Source: Capnocytophaga gingivalis ATCC 33624 (GTDB lineage: Bacteria > Bacteroidota > Bacteroidia > Flavobacteriales > Flavobacteriaceae). From it: a DNA stretch of 64,000 nt. Below are positions 8,334 through 18,018 of this stretch, one piece after another (within the stretch, counting starts at the first letter, position 1; each line of letters opens with the position of its first letter). The stretch lies in assembly GCF_000174755.1 (NCBI RefSeq), contig NZ_ACLQ01000031.1, positions 31,222 to 95,221 of the forward strand. Direction: 5' to 3'. The position numbers and the translations under genes are program-made. The notes under the pieces were generated by a model. The model had not been told where the DNA came from, did not search any database, and saw only the letters and a program-made list of their open reading frames with translations.

Positions 8334-9434
8334 TCATTCTTCCTCCGATGACAAATCAAAAGGAAGAGTATAGAAAAACTCATCAAGGAAAATTTCCCCA
8401 AAGTCCGCTGTATCAAGCTGTATTTCTTGTTTCTCTCCATTGACCAAGGTAATTATCCCTATTTTGTGAAGCAGTATAGCATCGGGCTGAGCATAGAAAG
8501 TAACATAGCTTTTGACTTGTTTTTGAGTATCCCCATCTGAATAACCGCCTTGCCCTTCTGTGGTGAAGTATTTCCCTTTGACTACAATTTCATAAGAATT
8601 ACCTCCATAGAGACTACTCTTTAGGTGAAGTCCTTCATTGACAAGCACCTTGTACTGATCCTTTTCTTGGCTTAACAGTACAATAATAGGCTGTTGCGGC
8701 ATTCTGGAATTGGTAGGAGAAAAAACAAAGATATGATCCTCATATCCATCCCCATTAAGGTCTGCCGACTTCTCTTTGTCCTTTGTATAGAACCCTGCCG
8801 ACTCTATACGGGCTACAAAGGCGGCAGCATCGGTGATATGTACTTGATCCTTGTTGGGCTTAATCAGTTGCTCTTCCAATCCCTCTGATGCTTTAAGATA
8901 TTCATAAATATTCCATGGATTATTGGTTATGGAGATAGGTTCTTCCCTTGTCCAATGCCCATCCTTGAGCTTATAGAAAATAATCTTGGCGAATTCCTTC
9001 ATTCTATATCCACTGACGGAATCTGGTTCCAAATATTTCTTATCGACAATGGCAAGCAATACATTGAAGTTCTGAGCTATCTGTTGGGGAGACATCTCCT
9101 TGATAGGATTAAAAACTACATCCACCCAATCCTGTTTGTCCCCATAGTACATAGCTGCCCTAACTACTTTAGTGTCGAACTGTTCATTCTTTGGATAGAG
9201 AAAGATATCTACCTGCCCGAAAGGGTTTTCCTCCTCTGGGCAAGCCTCATTAGCAAAGTAATAACCATTTTTTTCGATATCCTTCAGCTCACTCAGGTCA
9301 AAACGTGCACAGCCGATGAGCTTGTACAATGCCGCCTCTACCTTAGGTGTGAGAGATTCATCATTGATAGTAGGGGTATGCTTAGGACACCCCCACAAAA
9401 GAAGTGCTAAAAAAACTAAGAAGATTCTATACAT
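8334..9434 (-). CDS. Hypothetical lipoprotein with a DxDxDG calcium-binding-like loop
   Basis: A protein of 366 residues with a lipobox ending at Cys16 (LLLWGC). Near residue 225 a DLNGDGYED loop resembles the calcium loops of FG-GAP/VCBS repeats. It is probably anchored in the outer membrane or periplasm. I do not recognise a named family. Its neighbour on the same strand (9471-10235) is also exported, and the two may be co-transcribed with a gap of 36 bases. Codon use looks like the surroundings. Confidence 0.65.
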   Translation of the reverse strand: MYRIFLVFLALLLWGCPKHTPTINDESLTPKVEAALYKLIGCARFDLSELKDIEKNGYYFANEACPEEENPFGQVDIFLYPKNEQFDTKVVRAAMYYGDKQDWVDVVFNPIKEMSPQQIAQNFNVLLAIVDKKYLEPDSVSGYRMKEFAKIIFYKLKDGHWTREEPISITNNPWNIYEYLKASEGLEEQLIKPNKDQVHITDAAAFVARIESAGFYTKDKEKSADLNGDGYEDHIFVFSPTNSRMPQQPIIVLLSQEKDQYKVLVNEGLHLKSSLYGGNSYEIVVKGKYFTTEGQGGYSDGDTQKQVKSYVTFYAQPDAILLHKIGIITLVNGEKQEIQLDTADFGEIFLDEFFYTLPFDLSSEEE

Positions 9435-9470
9435 AATGGATTAGGGTTAATTTGCAAGAGACTACTTCAC

Positions 9471-10235
9471 TCAAAAATATTCTATCTGTCGCTCAATAAT
9501 TGTCTTTGGTTTGCCATCTTGATACTCGAAACGCTCTATCCAATTGCCGTTTTTATCATATTTGTAATGAAAGGTATTCTTCTGAGCAAAATTTCTCTTG
9601 AGCAACGAAAGAATACGGTCGTAATCTCCATGACCATTGTAGCGATACTTCCCTTTGTTGAATATATTCTCTCCTTTGTCCACTATATGTTGTTCCTGCT
9701 CCAAGAGTCGCCCTTTACTATCATAGGAAGAGTGAATTTTCATAGAAAAATCCTCTCCTAGGAAATTGCTCTCCTTAGCCAATCCCTTGTCATTATAGAT
9801 AAACAAAGCAGAATACTCCAAGTCTCCATTCTGATCATAGGTCTCTTCCTTGGTCACATTGCCTTGTGCATCACAATTGAAGAGTGTAAGCCCCACCTTT
9901 TCCTTTTTCGGGTTGAGATGTAGCTTGTACTTCTTGGCTCCCTGGGCATTGTACACATACTCATAGCGAAGTGTCTCGGCATTCTTATCATCAAAATAGA
10001 TTTCCAAGATAATATTTCCTTGTGAATCAAAAGTTTTTTCCAGATTCATCTCGGCTATAAGTGCCCCCTTCTGCGCCATTGCGCCATTTTCTATGACATG
10101 ATACCCCTTAATACGAAGTGTTTTTATAGCTTTTTGGAGCCTTTCCCTACTCCAATCTGTCTTATGTTGTCCATAGGAGAGAGAAAAGACCCCCCAGAGA
10201 CAACAGATATATAACAACCTACATATTTTCATCAT
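9471..10235 (-). CDS. Exported YD-repeat-like protein
   Basis: A protein of 254 residues with a signal peptide (ends near SYGQ, about residue 23). It has about eight short YDxxGN-type units, including FDSQGN, YNAQGA, CDAQGN, YDQNGD, YDSKGR and YDKNGN. These resemble the YD/RHS-like or MORN-like repeats common in exported Bacteroidota proteins. It has no toxin tip or RHS core and is too short for a polymorphic toxin. Function is unknown. It ends 11 bases before the antiporter gene's stop, so it may share that transcript. Confidence 0.65.
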   Translation of the reverse strand: MMKICRLLYICCLWGVFSLSYGQHKTDWSRERLQKAIKTLRIKGYHVIENGAMAQKGALIAEMNLEKTFDSQGNIILEIYFDDKNAETLRYEYVYNAQGAKKYKLHLNPKKEKVGLTLFNCDAQGNVTKEETYDQNGDLEYSALFIYNDKGLAKESNFLGEDFSMKIHSSYDSKGRLLEQEQHIVDKGENIFNKGKYRYNGHGDYDRILSLLKRNFAQKNTFHYKYDKNGNWIERFEYQDGKPKTIIERQIEYF

Positions 10236-10246
10236 TCAAGAATAAA

Positions 10247-11554
10247 TTACTCCCTTATTTTACGCTGTTGAGCAGCTCTGATACGCTTAAGTCTAAGCAT
10301 CACCTCGTCTTGATGAAGGGCTTTCTTAGCCACTTTTCCTACTGTAAGTCCCTGTACTAAGATAGAGAACAATACTACTATATAAGTAATCTGCAAAAGT
10401 GTTTCCTTCATCCCTGCATGATCCTGTGGAATAGAAAGCACCAAGGCGATAGAGACGCCCCCACGTACTCCCCCCCATACCATAGTAATGAGGGAACCTC
10501 GTGAATAGGAGCTGACCTTGCGCAAAATCGTTTGTGCAGGTATATAAATAGCCAGTGCGCGCGCCAAGAGACATACAATAATAGTGATAGCACCTAGAAG
10601 AAACTGCTTATCCAAATTGTCAATCAATAGCATCTCAAAACCTATAAAAAGAAAGAGGATAGCATTCATAATCTCATCCACAATCGCCCAGAACTTACTA
10701 AGATAATCCCTATTTTCCTCACTGCTGGCTTTCTTTCCTACATTACCCACAAAAAGTCCTGCAATAACCATTGCCAAAGGAGAGGACACATGAGAGGCCT
10801 TGGCAATAAGAAATCCTCCCATAACCACCGCAAGGGTTACTAGCACACTCACATGGTAATCATCTGCTTTTTTCATCATCTCAGAAGCAAGAAAGCCTAA
10901 AATCACTCCTAGGAAAATTCCTCCTCCTGCCTCCAAAAGAAAAAGCTTAGTAATGGCATTGAACGAAGGCTCAAAAGCCGCATCAGTAGCCAGCTTGAGT
11001 ACCACGGCGAACATCACCACAGCTACCCCATCATTGAAAAGAGATTCTCCTGTGATCTTCGTCTCAATACGCTTGGGCACATTGGCCTGCTTGAGTACGC
11101 CCAAAACCACAATAGGATCCGTAGGCGAAATAAGAGTACCAAAGAGCAAGCAATATAGATAAGGGATATCCATTCCTACCCAATGAGCAATATAGTACAA
11201 CAGACCAGAAATAATAAATGCTGAGAGCACCACACTCACAGTAGCATAGGTAAAAATAGGCAATTTATACTCCTTCAAATCGGAGACATTGATATGTAAT
11301 GCAGCTGCAAAAAGCAGGAAATTAAGCATCGCACTCATCAAGATTTCTGTAAAGTCGAACCCCTGCAAGAGAGACTCCAACTTATGAGAGAGACCTGCAA
11401 AAATGACCTCCCCAAAGAGACGTATCCCCACCGATACCATCATGGCGACAACCATAATCCCTATAGTCATTGGGAGCTTTATGTACCTTACATTTACATA
11501 AGAAAACAAAGCTGCCAATACAATAATTACAGAAAATGCGTAGTATAATTCCAT
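10247..11554 (-). CDS. Na+/H+ (cation:proton) antiporter, CPA1/NhaP type
   Basis: An integral membrane protein of 435 residues with about 12 hydrophobic segments. Typical CPA1 motifs are visible: [12 protein letters not shown], the [12 protein letters not shown] ion-site motif with adjacent Asn-Asp, and [17 protein letters not shown]. It exchanges cytoplasmic Na+ or K+ for protons and so regulates pH and salt balance. The C-terminal cytoplasmic tail is short, without the long regulatory domain of animal NHE. Two overlapping TATTTTTG boxes lie just upstream. Confidence 0.9.
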   Translation of the reverse strand: MELYYAFSVIIVLAALFSYVNVRYIKLPMTIGIMVVAMMVSVGIRLFGEVIFAGLSHKLESLLQGFDFTEILMSAMLNFLLFAAALHINVSDLKEYKLPIFTYATVSVVLSAFIISGLLYYIAHWVGMDIPYLYCLLFGTLISPTDPIVVLGVLKQANVPKRIETKITGESLFNDGVAVVMFAVVLKLATDAAFEPSFNAITKLFLLEAGGGIFLGVILGFLASEMMKKADDYHVSVLVTLAVVMGGFLIAKASHVSSPLAMVIAGLFVGNVGKKASSEENRDYLSKFWAIVDEIMNAILFLFIGFEMLLIDNLDKQFLLGAITIIVCLLARALAIYIPAQTILRKVSSYSRGSLITMVWGGVRGGVSIALVLSIPQDHAGMKETLLQITYIVVLFSILVQGLTVGKVAKKALHQDEVMLRLKRIRAAQQRKIRE

Positions 11555-11571
11555 ATTGTTTTTAATTTGGG

Positions 11572-11589
11572 CAAAAATACAAAAATAAT
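11572..11589 (-). promoter_or_regulatory. Tandem -7 boxes for the antiporter gene
   Basis: On the minus strand this reads ATTATTTTTGTATTTTTG, two TATTTTTG boxes in direct 8-base register. The downstream box ends 17 bases before the ATG at 11554. The same 18 bases recur on the plus strand at 11958-11975 in front of ccsBA. Confidence 0.45.
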
Positions 11590-11624
11590 GATAAATGACA
11601 AACGACTAAAGAGAATTTTATTCG

Positions 11625-11918
11625 TTATTTGTCATGCTGCCGCTCTTTAGAAGAAGGCAATATACTTTCAGCCTTATTCAACAAGTTATCTCAAGAACAC
11701 CTTTTTGCAGTTTTCTCCTCAAACAGCAGCCTCTCAAGCAATTCTTTCTGATCCTACCACATTTCATAAGTGATTTTCTGGGGTTTTATCCCCCAATCGT
11801 CCAAGGAGATAAGCATCTTGACAGCATTAAGTAGCTCTCGTATAGAAGAGTAAACGGTCTTCTCCTCTTGTACTTGAGGCTGACCCCTTGACAATACACC
11901 ATAGGATTTAGTAATCAC
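11625..11918 (-). pseudogene. Decayed short gene with two in-frame stops
   Basis: One minus-strand frame reads VITKSYGVLSRGQ..., then an Ile/Leu/Lys-rich stretch ending KITYEMW-stop (TAG at 11754-11756), then DQKELLERLLFEEKTAKRCS-stop, then DNLLNKAESILPSSKERQ...-stop at 11625-11627. The segments after the first stop still look like amphipathic, charged coding sequence in the same frame, which suggests a gene decayed by stop mutations. The first 54 codons (11754-11918) could still be a small ORF from a GTG start, but no promoter box precedes it. I do not recognise the family. It occupies most of the 440-base gap between nhaP and ccsBA. Confidence 0.4.
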
Positions 11919-11944
11919 TACTAAAACTCAAAACTCAAAACTTG

Positions 11945-11975
11945 TTTGCCATTTGTTATTATTTTTGTATTTTTG
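11945..11975 (+). promoter_or_regulatory. Promoter of ccsBA (TTTG-N19-TATTTTTG)
   Basis: TTTG at 11945-11948 and TATTTTTG at 11968-11975 are separated by 19 bases, the standard Bacteroidota arrangement. A second TATTTTTG lies at 11960-11967. The ATG at 11997 follows 21 bases later. Confidence 0.6.
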
Positions 11976-11996
11976 TACCCTGAAAACATTTGAAAA

Positions 11997-14900
11997 ATGC
12001 TTAAAAAACTTACTCAAATCCTTATTTCTACACGCCTAATGGCGGTGCTTTTCTTAGTCTATGGAGCGGCTCTTGCTATGGGTACTTTTGTAGAAACATG
12101 GTACAATACTGACACCGCAAAAATCTGGATCTACAATGCTTGGTGGTTCGAACTCATCATGGTACTTTTTGTAGTGAATTTCATAGGAAACATTGGCAGG
12201 TATCGCCTACTTAAGCGTGAGAACTGGGCTGTCTTTGTCCTACATGCTTCTTGGATATTCATTATTGTAGGCGCTGGAGTTACTCGATACATCAGCGATG
12301 AGGGCAAGCTCGCCCTACGCGAAGGTGAGGAGGCTGATTTCTACACCTCGGAGCTAACCTATATTACTGCTCAGGTCGATGGCATCTACGAGGGACAACC
12401 CTTGCGTAAAGCCAAACAGACAGAGGTACTCTTCTCTGAGTTCACCTCGAACAACTACAGTTGGGCTTCGGACTTCAAGGGAAAGGATTTCCATATAGAA
12501 CTCACCCGATTCATAGCCAATGCTGAGGAATCCTTTGTAGAGGATCCCTCCGGCGAGGAATACCTCAAGATTGTAGAAAGCTCTGGAGGGGAAGGACACG
12601 AACATTATCTCAAAGTAGGTAGTCTCGAGAACTTCCATGGGCTACCTATTTCCCTGAACAAACCTACCGAAGGGGCTATCAACCTACAGATTACTCCAGA
12701 AGGAAGCTATATCAGTAGCCCTTATTTGGGCAGCTATATGACTATGACAGACCAAAAGGTTTTCACTGTGGCTAAGGATAGTATGCAACCCCTCCAATAT
12801 CGCTGCCTATACAACATAGGGGGCATGCGCTTTGTATTACCAGAACCTCTTAAGAAAGGAAAAATGGTTATGGCTTCTATTGCGGCAAACAAACGAACTG
12901 CGGCTGACCAAAGCGCCCTTCTGATGAAGATCAGTTGTGGTGGAGAAACCAAGGAGGTAGAGGTTCTCGGCAGGCGTGATGTGATCAACCCTCCTACTTC
13001 AGTAGAGGTAGGTGGACTTACCTTCCACCTGAACTATGGCTCGGTACGTACCCCCTTACCCTTCAAGGTGAAATTGGATGACTTTATTGCAGACAAATAC
13101 CCTGGTACTGATCGTAGCTACTCTTCTTTCAAGAGCAAAGTGACCGTAACAGCACCTGAGGAGTCTTTCAAATATGATATCTACATGAATAATATCCTTA
13201 ACTATAAGGGCTATCGCTTCTTCCAAGCCAATTTCTTTCCTGACGAACAGGGAACTATCCTCTCTGTTAATCATGATTTTTGGGGAACTTTACTTACTTA
13301 TATCGGTTATACCCTGCTCTATATTGGCCTTATTGCCAGCATGTTCTTCGGAAAGACACGCTTTGTACAACTGAGCCAAAAACTCAAAAAACTCTCCCTC
13401 AAGCGCAAAGGAACCCTCATCCTCTTGGCTATGTTCTTCTGGGTCGGAGGTTATGCACAACATAACTCTTTTGAACTAACTCCCAAACAGATAGACTCCC
13501 TTATCAAGGCTACTACTGTGAAAAAGGAACATGCTGACCGCTTCGCTCACTTAGTAATACAAGACGAAGACGGTCGTATGAAACCTATCAATACCTTTGC
13601 TTCTGAATTGCTCAGAAAAGTCAGCAAGGCCGATACTTTCCGCGGACTGGATGCCAATCAGGTATTCCTCTCTATGCTTCTGAATCGTCAGCTATGGTAC
13701 AATGTAGATTTTTTCTATATCAAGAAAGACAATGATAGTTTACATAAGATCTTAGGTGTAGAAAAAGGTCTCAAGCGTGTACGTGCTTTGGACTTCTTAG
13801 ACCAAGAATATAACAACAAACTTAACCCCTACTTGGTAGAGGCTTATTCCACTTCCAACCCTAACCAATTCCAAAAAGAATTCAAAGAAGTGGACATGAA
13901 GATGCACCTTTTAGAACGTGCCCTTTCGGGAAGTATGTTGCGTATCTTTCCTCTGAAGGATAGTCCTAACAACAAGTGGATTTCCCCATTGGACATCTAC
14001 GAGAATCCTCGCTATACCCAAGACTCATTGGAAGTTGGATTTATCAAACATGCCTTCCGCTGGTACCTCTCTTCGGTAAAGGAAGCTACTGAAACAGGGG
14101 ATTACACGGAGGCCGACAAGATTTTGAGTTTGCTCAAGGAAAACCAACGTGCCGTAGGTAAGGCTGTGATCCCTTCTGAGAGACAAATCGATGCCGAGAT
14201 TCTGTACAACAAATATGATGTTTTCAAAAGTCTCTTTAGCTGGTACTTATATGTAGGAACTCTCATGTTCGTTGTGCTAATAGCTCGTATTTTCAGAGAG
14301 CGAAAAGTGCTACGCATCATCACCCAAGTGTGTACAGGGTTACTCTTTTTCCTCTTTGCCCTACATACCGCAGGACTTGCCTTCCGCTGGTATATCTCAG
14401 GTCACGCCCCTTGGAGCGATGCCTATGAGAGTATGATCTATGTAGCATGGGCTACCATGGGTATTGGTTTGTGCTTTGCCCGTCGCTCACCGCTGAGCCT
14501 CGCCTCCACCGCCTTTGTAACCTCCATGATCCTGATGATAGCACACTGGAACTGGCTTGACCCTTCTATAGGCAACCTACAACCTGTACTCAATAGCTAC
14601 TGGTTGATGCTCCATGTGGCGGTGATTGTAGGTAGCTATGGACCTTTTACCTTGGGAATGATCTTAGGAGCTATTAACCTCTTACTCATGATCCTTACCA
14701 CGTCAAAGAACCGAGAAAAAATCAAGGGTGTAATAGATGAACTGACTATTGTCAATGAGTTAGCACTCACTGTAGGGCTTATTATGCTCACCATTGGGAA
14801 CTTCTTGGGAGCTCAGTGGGCCAATGAGAGCTGGGGACGCTACTGGGGCTGGGATCCAAAGGAGACTTGGGCACTGGTGAGCATCATGGTTTATGCCTTT

Positions 14901-15140
14901 GTGATTCATATGCGTATTGTACCCTCCTTACGTGGCGTGTGGAGCTTTAACTTTGCCAGTGTGGTAGCCTTTGCCAGTATCCTGATGACCTATTTCGGGG
15001 TTAATTTCTACCTTTCAGGACTACATAGCTACGCCAGCGGAGAAAAGGTCATTACTCCAAACTTTGTCTATTATGCGGCAGTATTGGTCGTGATTTTAGG
15101 AATTGTCTCTTTTATCAGAAGGAAAAAACTTAAAGATTAA
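11997..15140 (+). CDS. ccsA: Cytochrome c biogenesis protein CcsBA (ResB-CcsA fusion)
   Basis: A fused system II cytochrome c synthetase of 1047 residues. The N-terminal part (about 1-470) carries membrane segments and a large periplasmic region like ResB/CcsB. After a second linker region, the C-terminal part (about 740-1047) is CcsA-like with several membrane helices and the heme-binding WWD element (WGRYWGWDPKETW, from W946). It exports heme and attaches it to CxxCH motifs of c-type cytochromes outside the inner membrane. The single-polypeptide form is usual in Bacteroidota and epsilonproteobacteria. The next gene starts 6 bases after the stop. Confidence 0.93.
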   Translation: MLKKLTQILISTRLMAVLFLVYGAALAMGTFVETWYNTDTAKIWIYNAWWFELIMVLFVVNFIGNIGRYRLLKRENWAVFVLHASWIFIIVGAGVTRYISDEGKLALREGEEADFYTSELTYITAQVDGIYEGQPLRKAKQTEVLFSEFTSNNYSWASDFKGKDFHIELTRFIANAEESFVEDPSGEEYLKIVESSGGEGHEHYLKVGSLENFHGLPISLNKPTEGAINLQITPEGSYISSPYLGSYMTMTDQKVFTVAKDSMQPLQYRCLYNIGGMRFVLPEPLKKGKMVMASIAANKRTAADQSALLMKISCGGETKEVEVLGRRDVINPPTSVEVGGLTFHLNYGSVRTPLPFKVKLDDFIADKYPGTDRSYSSFKSKVTVTAPEESFKYDIYMNNILNYKGYRFFQANFFPDEQGTILSVNHDFWGTLLTYIGYTLLYIGLIASMFFGKTRFVQLSQKLKKLSLKRKGTLILLAMFFWVGGYAQHNSFELTPKQIDSLIKATTVKKEHADRFAHLVIQDEDGRMKPINTFASELLRKVSKADTFRGLDANQVFLSMLLNRQLWYNVDFFYIKKDNDSLHKILGVEKGLKRVRALDFLDQEYNNKLNPYLVEAYSTSNPNQFQKEFKEVDMKMHLLERALSGSMLRIFPLKDSPNNKWISPLDIYENPRYTQDSLEVGFIKHAFRWYLSSVKEATETGDYTEADKILSLLKENQRAVGKAVIPSERQIDAEILYNKYDVFKSLFSWYLYVGTLMFVVLIARIFRERKVLRIITQVCTGLLFFLFALHTAGLAFRWYISGHAPWSDAYESMIYVAWATMGIGLCFARRSPLSLASTAFVTSMILMIAHWNWLDPSIGNLQPVLNSYWLMLHVAVIVGSYGPFTLGMILGAINLLLMILTTSKNREKIKGVIDELTIVNELALTVGLIMLTIGNFLGAQWANESWGRYWGWDPKETWALVSIMVYAFVIHMRIVPSLRGVWSFNFASVVAFASILMTYFGVNFYLSGLHSYASGEKVITPNFVYYAAVLVVILGIVSFIRRKKLKD

Positions 15141-15146
15141 TTACCC

Positions 15147-16601
15147 ATGAAACCTGTTTATTTATTTCTCTCCAGCATACTGCTCTTTGCCAATTGTCAG
15201 AAAAACAATTCTGAAGAAACAGTTCTCTCTGTCCCTACCGATTACAGTCAGATGGAGATGAAACAGTATACAGAAAGTCAAGCAGACATTCTTAATCCTG
15301 AACGAGGATTCTATACACATCGTGGTTTCTCTGCCAATAAAAAAGAAACACTCTCTGTCAGTGATATCCAAAAATATCGCAAGGAAGGCATTTCTCTTGT
15401 TTTCACGATCTACTATTTGAAAGAATTCCGAGATAGGCCTATATCTGAAGCTTTTCTTGAGCAAATTCGTCACAATATGAGAGTACTCCGCGAAGGAGGT
15501 AATAAGGCTATTCTACGCTTTGCTTATACTTCTTCCAGAGACGAGAAACCTTGGGATGCCCCTTGGGATATTACCCAAAGACACATCGCTCAGCTCAAGC
15601 CTATTCTGCAAGAATATTCAGATGTCATTTGCCTAATGGAAGCTGGCTTTGTAGGGGTGTGGGGAGAATGGTACTATACAGATAACTATGTGTACAAGCC
15701 CAAGGAGGGAGAGTATACCCCTAGAGCTCGTGTTCTTACCGCTCTTTTGGATGCACTCCCTTCGGATAGAATGATTGCTGTACGCACGCCTCAGGCCAAA
15801 CTCCTCACTCAGGGCATCAGCGCCAAAGATACTCTTAGCGCTTCGACAGCCTTTCAGGGAACTCCTCTATCTCGTATTGCCGCACATAATGATTGCTTTT
15901 TAGCAGACAACGATGATAGAGGTACCTTTGCCAACAACCTCATGTACCGCAATTTCTGGAAGGCAGAAAGCAAATATGTCGCCATGGGGGGAGAGACTTG
16001 TGCTCTTTCTTCGTTAGCTATATGTAGCAATGCCTTGGAACAACTCTCTCAGTATCACTGGTCTTACCTCAATCGAGACTATCATCAAGATGTTTTCCAA
16101 CAATGGAAAGGAGGGAAATGCCTTGATGAAATCCAAAAACGATTGGGCTATCGCTTCTCTTTAGTCAAAGGGTATTTCACCAAGACTCCTAAGATAGGAA
16201 GTCCTTATCAGATAGAATTGCAGCTAAAAAATACTGGATGGGCTTCCCCTTTCAATCCTCGCAACGTAGAGCTGTTGTTCGTCTCTGAGGAAAATCCTCG
16301 TGAGAAATACAAAATCACCTTGACAGATGATCCTCGCTACTGGTTTGCTGGAAAAACAAGCACCATAAGGACTACTTTTTTGTTACCTAACAGTATGGCA
16401 AAAGGCAAATATACTATCTACCTAAACCTACCCGATCCTCGAGAGACCCTTTACCTCAAAAAGGAATATAGTATCCAACTGGCCAATAAAGATGTATGGA
16501 ATCCACAGAAAGGATACAACAAAATACAAAAGGTTACTCTCTCTGAAATAGGGGAAAATAACTTAGGAAATATACGCTCTTTAGCAAAATTTACTGAATA
16601 A
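15147..16601 (+). CDS. DUF4874/DUF4832 domain lipoprotein
   Basis: A protein of 484 residues with a lipobox-type signal ending at the Cys of FANCQ (about 17). The sequence DILNPERGFYTHRGF and the later GVWGEWYYTDNY are typical of the DUF4874 N-terminal domain. A C-terminal DUF4832-like region (from about 270, MGGETCALS and later) follows. These proteins resemble TIM-barrel glycoside hydrolases and are suspected to act on polysaccharide; no activity can be read here. It lies 6 bases after ccsBA and probably shares its transcript, although the two functions look unrelated. Confidence 0.8.
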   Translation: MKPVYLFLSSILLFANCQKNNSEETVLSVPTDYSQMEMKQYTESQADILNPERGFYTHRGFSANKKETLSVSDIQKYRKEGISLVFTIYYLKEFRDRPISEAFLEQIRHNMRVLREGGNKAILRFAYTSSRDEKPWDAPWDITQRHIAQLKPILQEYSDVICLMEAGFVGVWGEWYYTDNYVYKPKEGEYTPRARVLTALLDALPSDRMIAVRTPQAKLLTQGISAKDTLSASTAFQGTPLSRIAAHNDCFLADNDDRGTFANNLMYRNFWKAESKYVAMGGETCALSSLAICSNALEQLSQYHWSYLNRDYHQDVFQQWKGGKCLDEIQKRLGYRFSLVKGYFTKTPKIGSPYQIELQLKNTGWASPFNPRNVELLFVSEENPREKYKITLTDDPRYWFAGKTSTIRTTFLLPNSMAKGKYTIYLNLPDPRETLYLKKEYSIQLANKDVWNPQKGYNKIQKVTLSEIGENNLGNIRSLAKFTE

Positions 16602-16686
16602 AAATGAGATTATTTTATTATAATTTCTTTTGAAAAGGGGATGTCCCCTATTGACCACAATTCAGGATGTACCTTACTATAATTTA

Positions 16687-16782
16687 GTAACGAACATCGC
16701 AGAGAAATACACATAGCTCTCCAAGCACAAGCAGATATAGGAAATCTCTTCTCTGTAAAAGCAGGAATCGCTATCAAAATTT
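16687..16782 (+). pseudogene. Possible remnant of a gene 3' end
   Basis: Directly after a TAA, one plus frame reads FSNEHRREIHIALQAQADIGN and then LFSVKAGIAIKI-stop. It reads like the C-terminus of a real protein but has no start codon or upstream frame. An adjacent frame (ending IAEKYT-stop) could be its shifted upstream part. I do not recognise it. The remaining bases of 16602-16817 hold nothing else I can support. Confidence 0.2.
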
Positions 16783-16817
16783 AATCAAAAAAATCGTTAT
16801 TTCTCCGATAAAAATTG

Positions 16818-16825
16818 TATTTTTG
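16818..16825 (+). promoter_or_regulatory. -7 box (TATTTTTG) for carA
   Basis: TATTTTTG lies 26 bases upstream of the carA ATG at 16852. No convincing -33 TTTG lies 19 bases further up. Confidence 0.45.
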
Positions 16826-16851
16826 CACCATAACACAATTGTGATTATTCG

Positions 16852-17958
16852 ATGAAATATACACAAAAAAAACCGGCTATAATCCTCTTGGAGGATGGCA
16901 CTATTTTCTATGGGAAGGCCGTAGGAAAAGAAGGAAGTGCCTTTGGGGAAATCTGTTTTAATACAGGAATGACAGGGTATCAGGAAATTTTCACTGACCC
17001 TTCCTATTATGGACAAATTATGGTAGCTGCTACCGTTCATATAGGTAATTATGGAACTTTCTCCCAAGAGAATGAGTCCGAAGGAGTAAAAATTGCAGGG
17101 CTTGTATGTCGCAATTTTAGCGAATTTGGTTCTCGCCCTATCAGTGAAGAGACTTTAGGAAACTTCCTCGAAAAACAAGGTCTATTTGTGGTAAGTGAGG
17201 TAGATACTCGTGCCTTAGTCTCCTACATCCGTGACCATGGAAGTATGAACGCTGTACTCTCCACCGAAGTGGAGAATATAGAGGGGCTCAAAGCCCGACT
17301 TAAGGCACAACCTTCCATGAAAGGATTAGCCTTAGCTCCTAAAGTATCTACCAAAGAAGCTTATTTTGTAGGTGATGAAAATGCACCTTTCCGTGTTGCT
17401 GCTTTGGACTTAGGTATCAAGCGTAATATATTGCGTAACTTAGCTGCTCGTGGTGCCTATATCAAGGTGTTTCCTCATACAGCTACTTTTGAGCAGCTCA
17501 ATGCTTTTACTCCAGATGGTTTCTTCCTCTCCAATGGTCCCGGTGACCCTGAGCCCTTGACTGAGGTAATAGCTCTTACCCAAAAACTTATTGAAAGTGG
17601 CAAACCTATTTTTGGTATCTGCTTAGGCCACCAGCTTATTGCCCTCTCCCAAGGTATCCCTACCTATAAGATGCGTAATGGACATAGAGGTATCAATCAC
17701 CCTGTGAGAAACCTCCTTACAGGAAAAAGTGAGATTACTTCTCAAAACCATGGATTCGCTGTTAATAAAGAATTAGCCGAGAAAAACCCAAATATTGAGA
17801 TCACTCACCTGCACCTCAATGATGGTACAGTAGCGGGTATCCGTCTTAAGAACCGCCCTGTATTCAGTGTACAATACCACCCTGAAGCCGCCCCAGGTCC
17901 TCATGATGCGAGCTATCTCTTTGATCAATTTATTGAACTAATGACCAATAATAAATAA
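16852..17958 (+). CDS. carA: Carbamoyl-phosphate synthase small subunit
   Basis: The 368-residue glutaminase subunit of carbamoyl-phosphate synthase. It releases ammonia from glutamine for the large subunit CarB in arginine and pyrimidine synthesis. The N-terminal CPSase small-chain domain (FGEICFNTGMTGYQEI) is followed by a class I glutamine amidotransferase domain with GPGDPEPL, the GICLGHQ nucleophile elbow (Cys257) and the C-terminal VQYHPEAAPGPHD His-Glu pair. The length is normal. carB does not follow; the gene ends at a strong terminator, so the two subunits are unlinked here. Confidence 0.96.
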   Translation: MKYTQKKPAIILLEDGTIFYGKAVGKEGSAFGEICFNTGMTGYQEIFTDPSYYGQIMVAATVHIGNYGTFSQENESEGVKIAGLVCRNFSEFGSRPISEETLGNFLEKQGLFVVSEVDTRALVSYIRDHGSMNAVLSTEVENIEGLKARLKAQPSMKGLALAPKVSTKEAYFVGDENAPFRVAALDLGIKRNILRNLAARGAYIKVFPHTATFEQLNAFTPDGFFLSNGPGDPEPLTEVIALTQKLIESGKPIFGICLGHQLIALSQGIPTYKMRNGHRGINHPVRNLLTGKSEITSQNHGFAVNKELAEKNPNIEITHLHLNDGTVAGIRLKNRPVFSVQYHPEAAPGPHDASYLFDQFIELMTNNK

Positions 17959-17966
17959 ACTAAAAT

Positions 17967-18000
17967 AGGAAACGCCTCACAGATCTGTGAGGCGTTTCCT
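17967..18000. terminator. Bidirectional terminator between carA and the DUF2625 gene
   Basis: A perfect 17-base inverted repeat (arm AGGAAACGCCTCACAGA) with essentially no loop. It lies 9 bases after the carA stop and 19 bases from the convergent gene's stop. T-rich sequence follows on the minus side. Confidence 0.8.
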
Positions 18001-18018
18001 ATGAATTGATATTCTCTA

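Noticed and set aside
9471..10235. RHS/polymorphic toxin
   Set aside because: Only short YD-like units, no RHS core or toxin tip and no immunity gene alongside.
11634..11834. 66-codon plus-strand ORF
   Set aside because: It overlaps the minus-strand frame with better coding character and has no promoter or RBS evidence.
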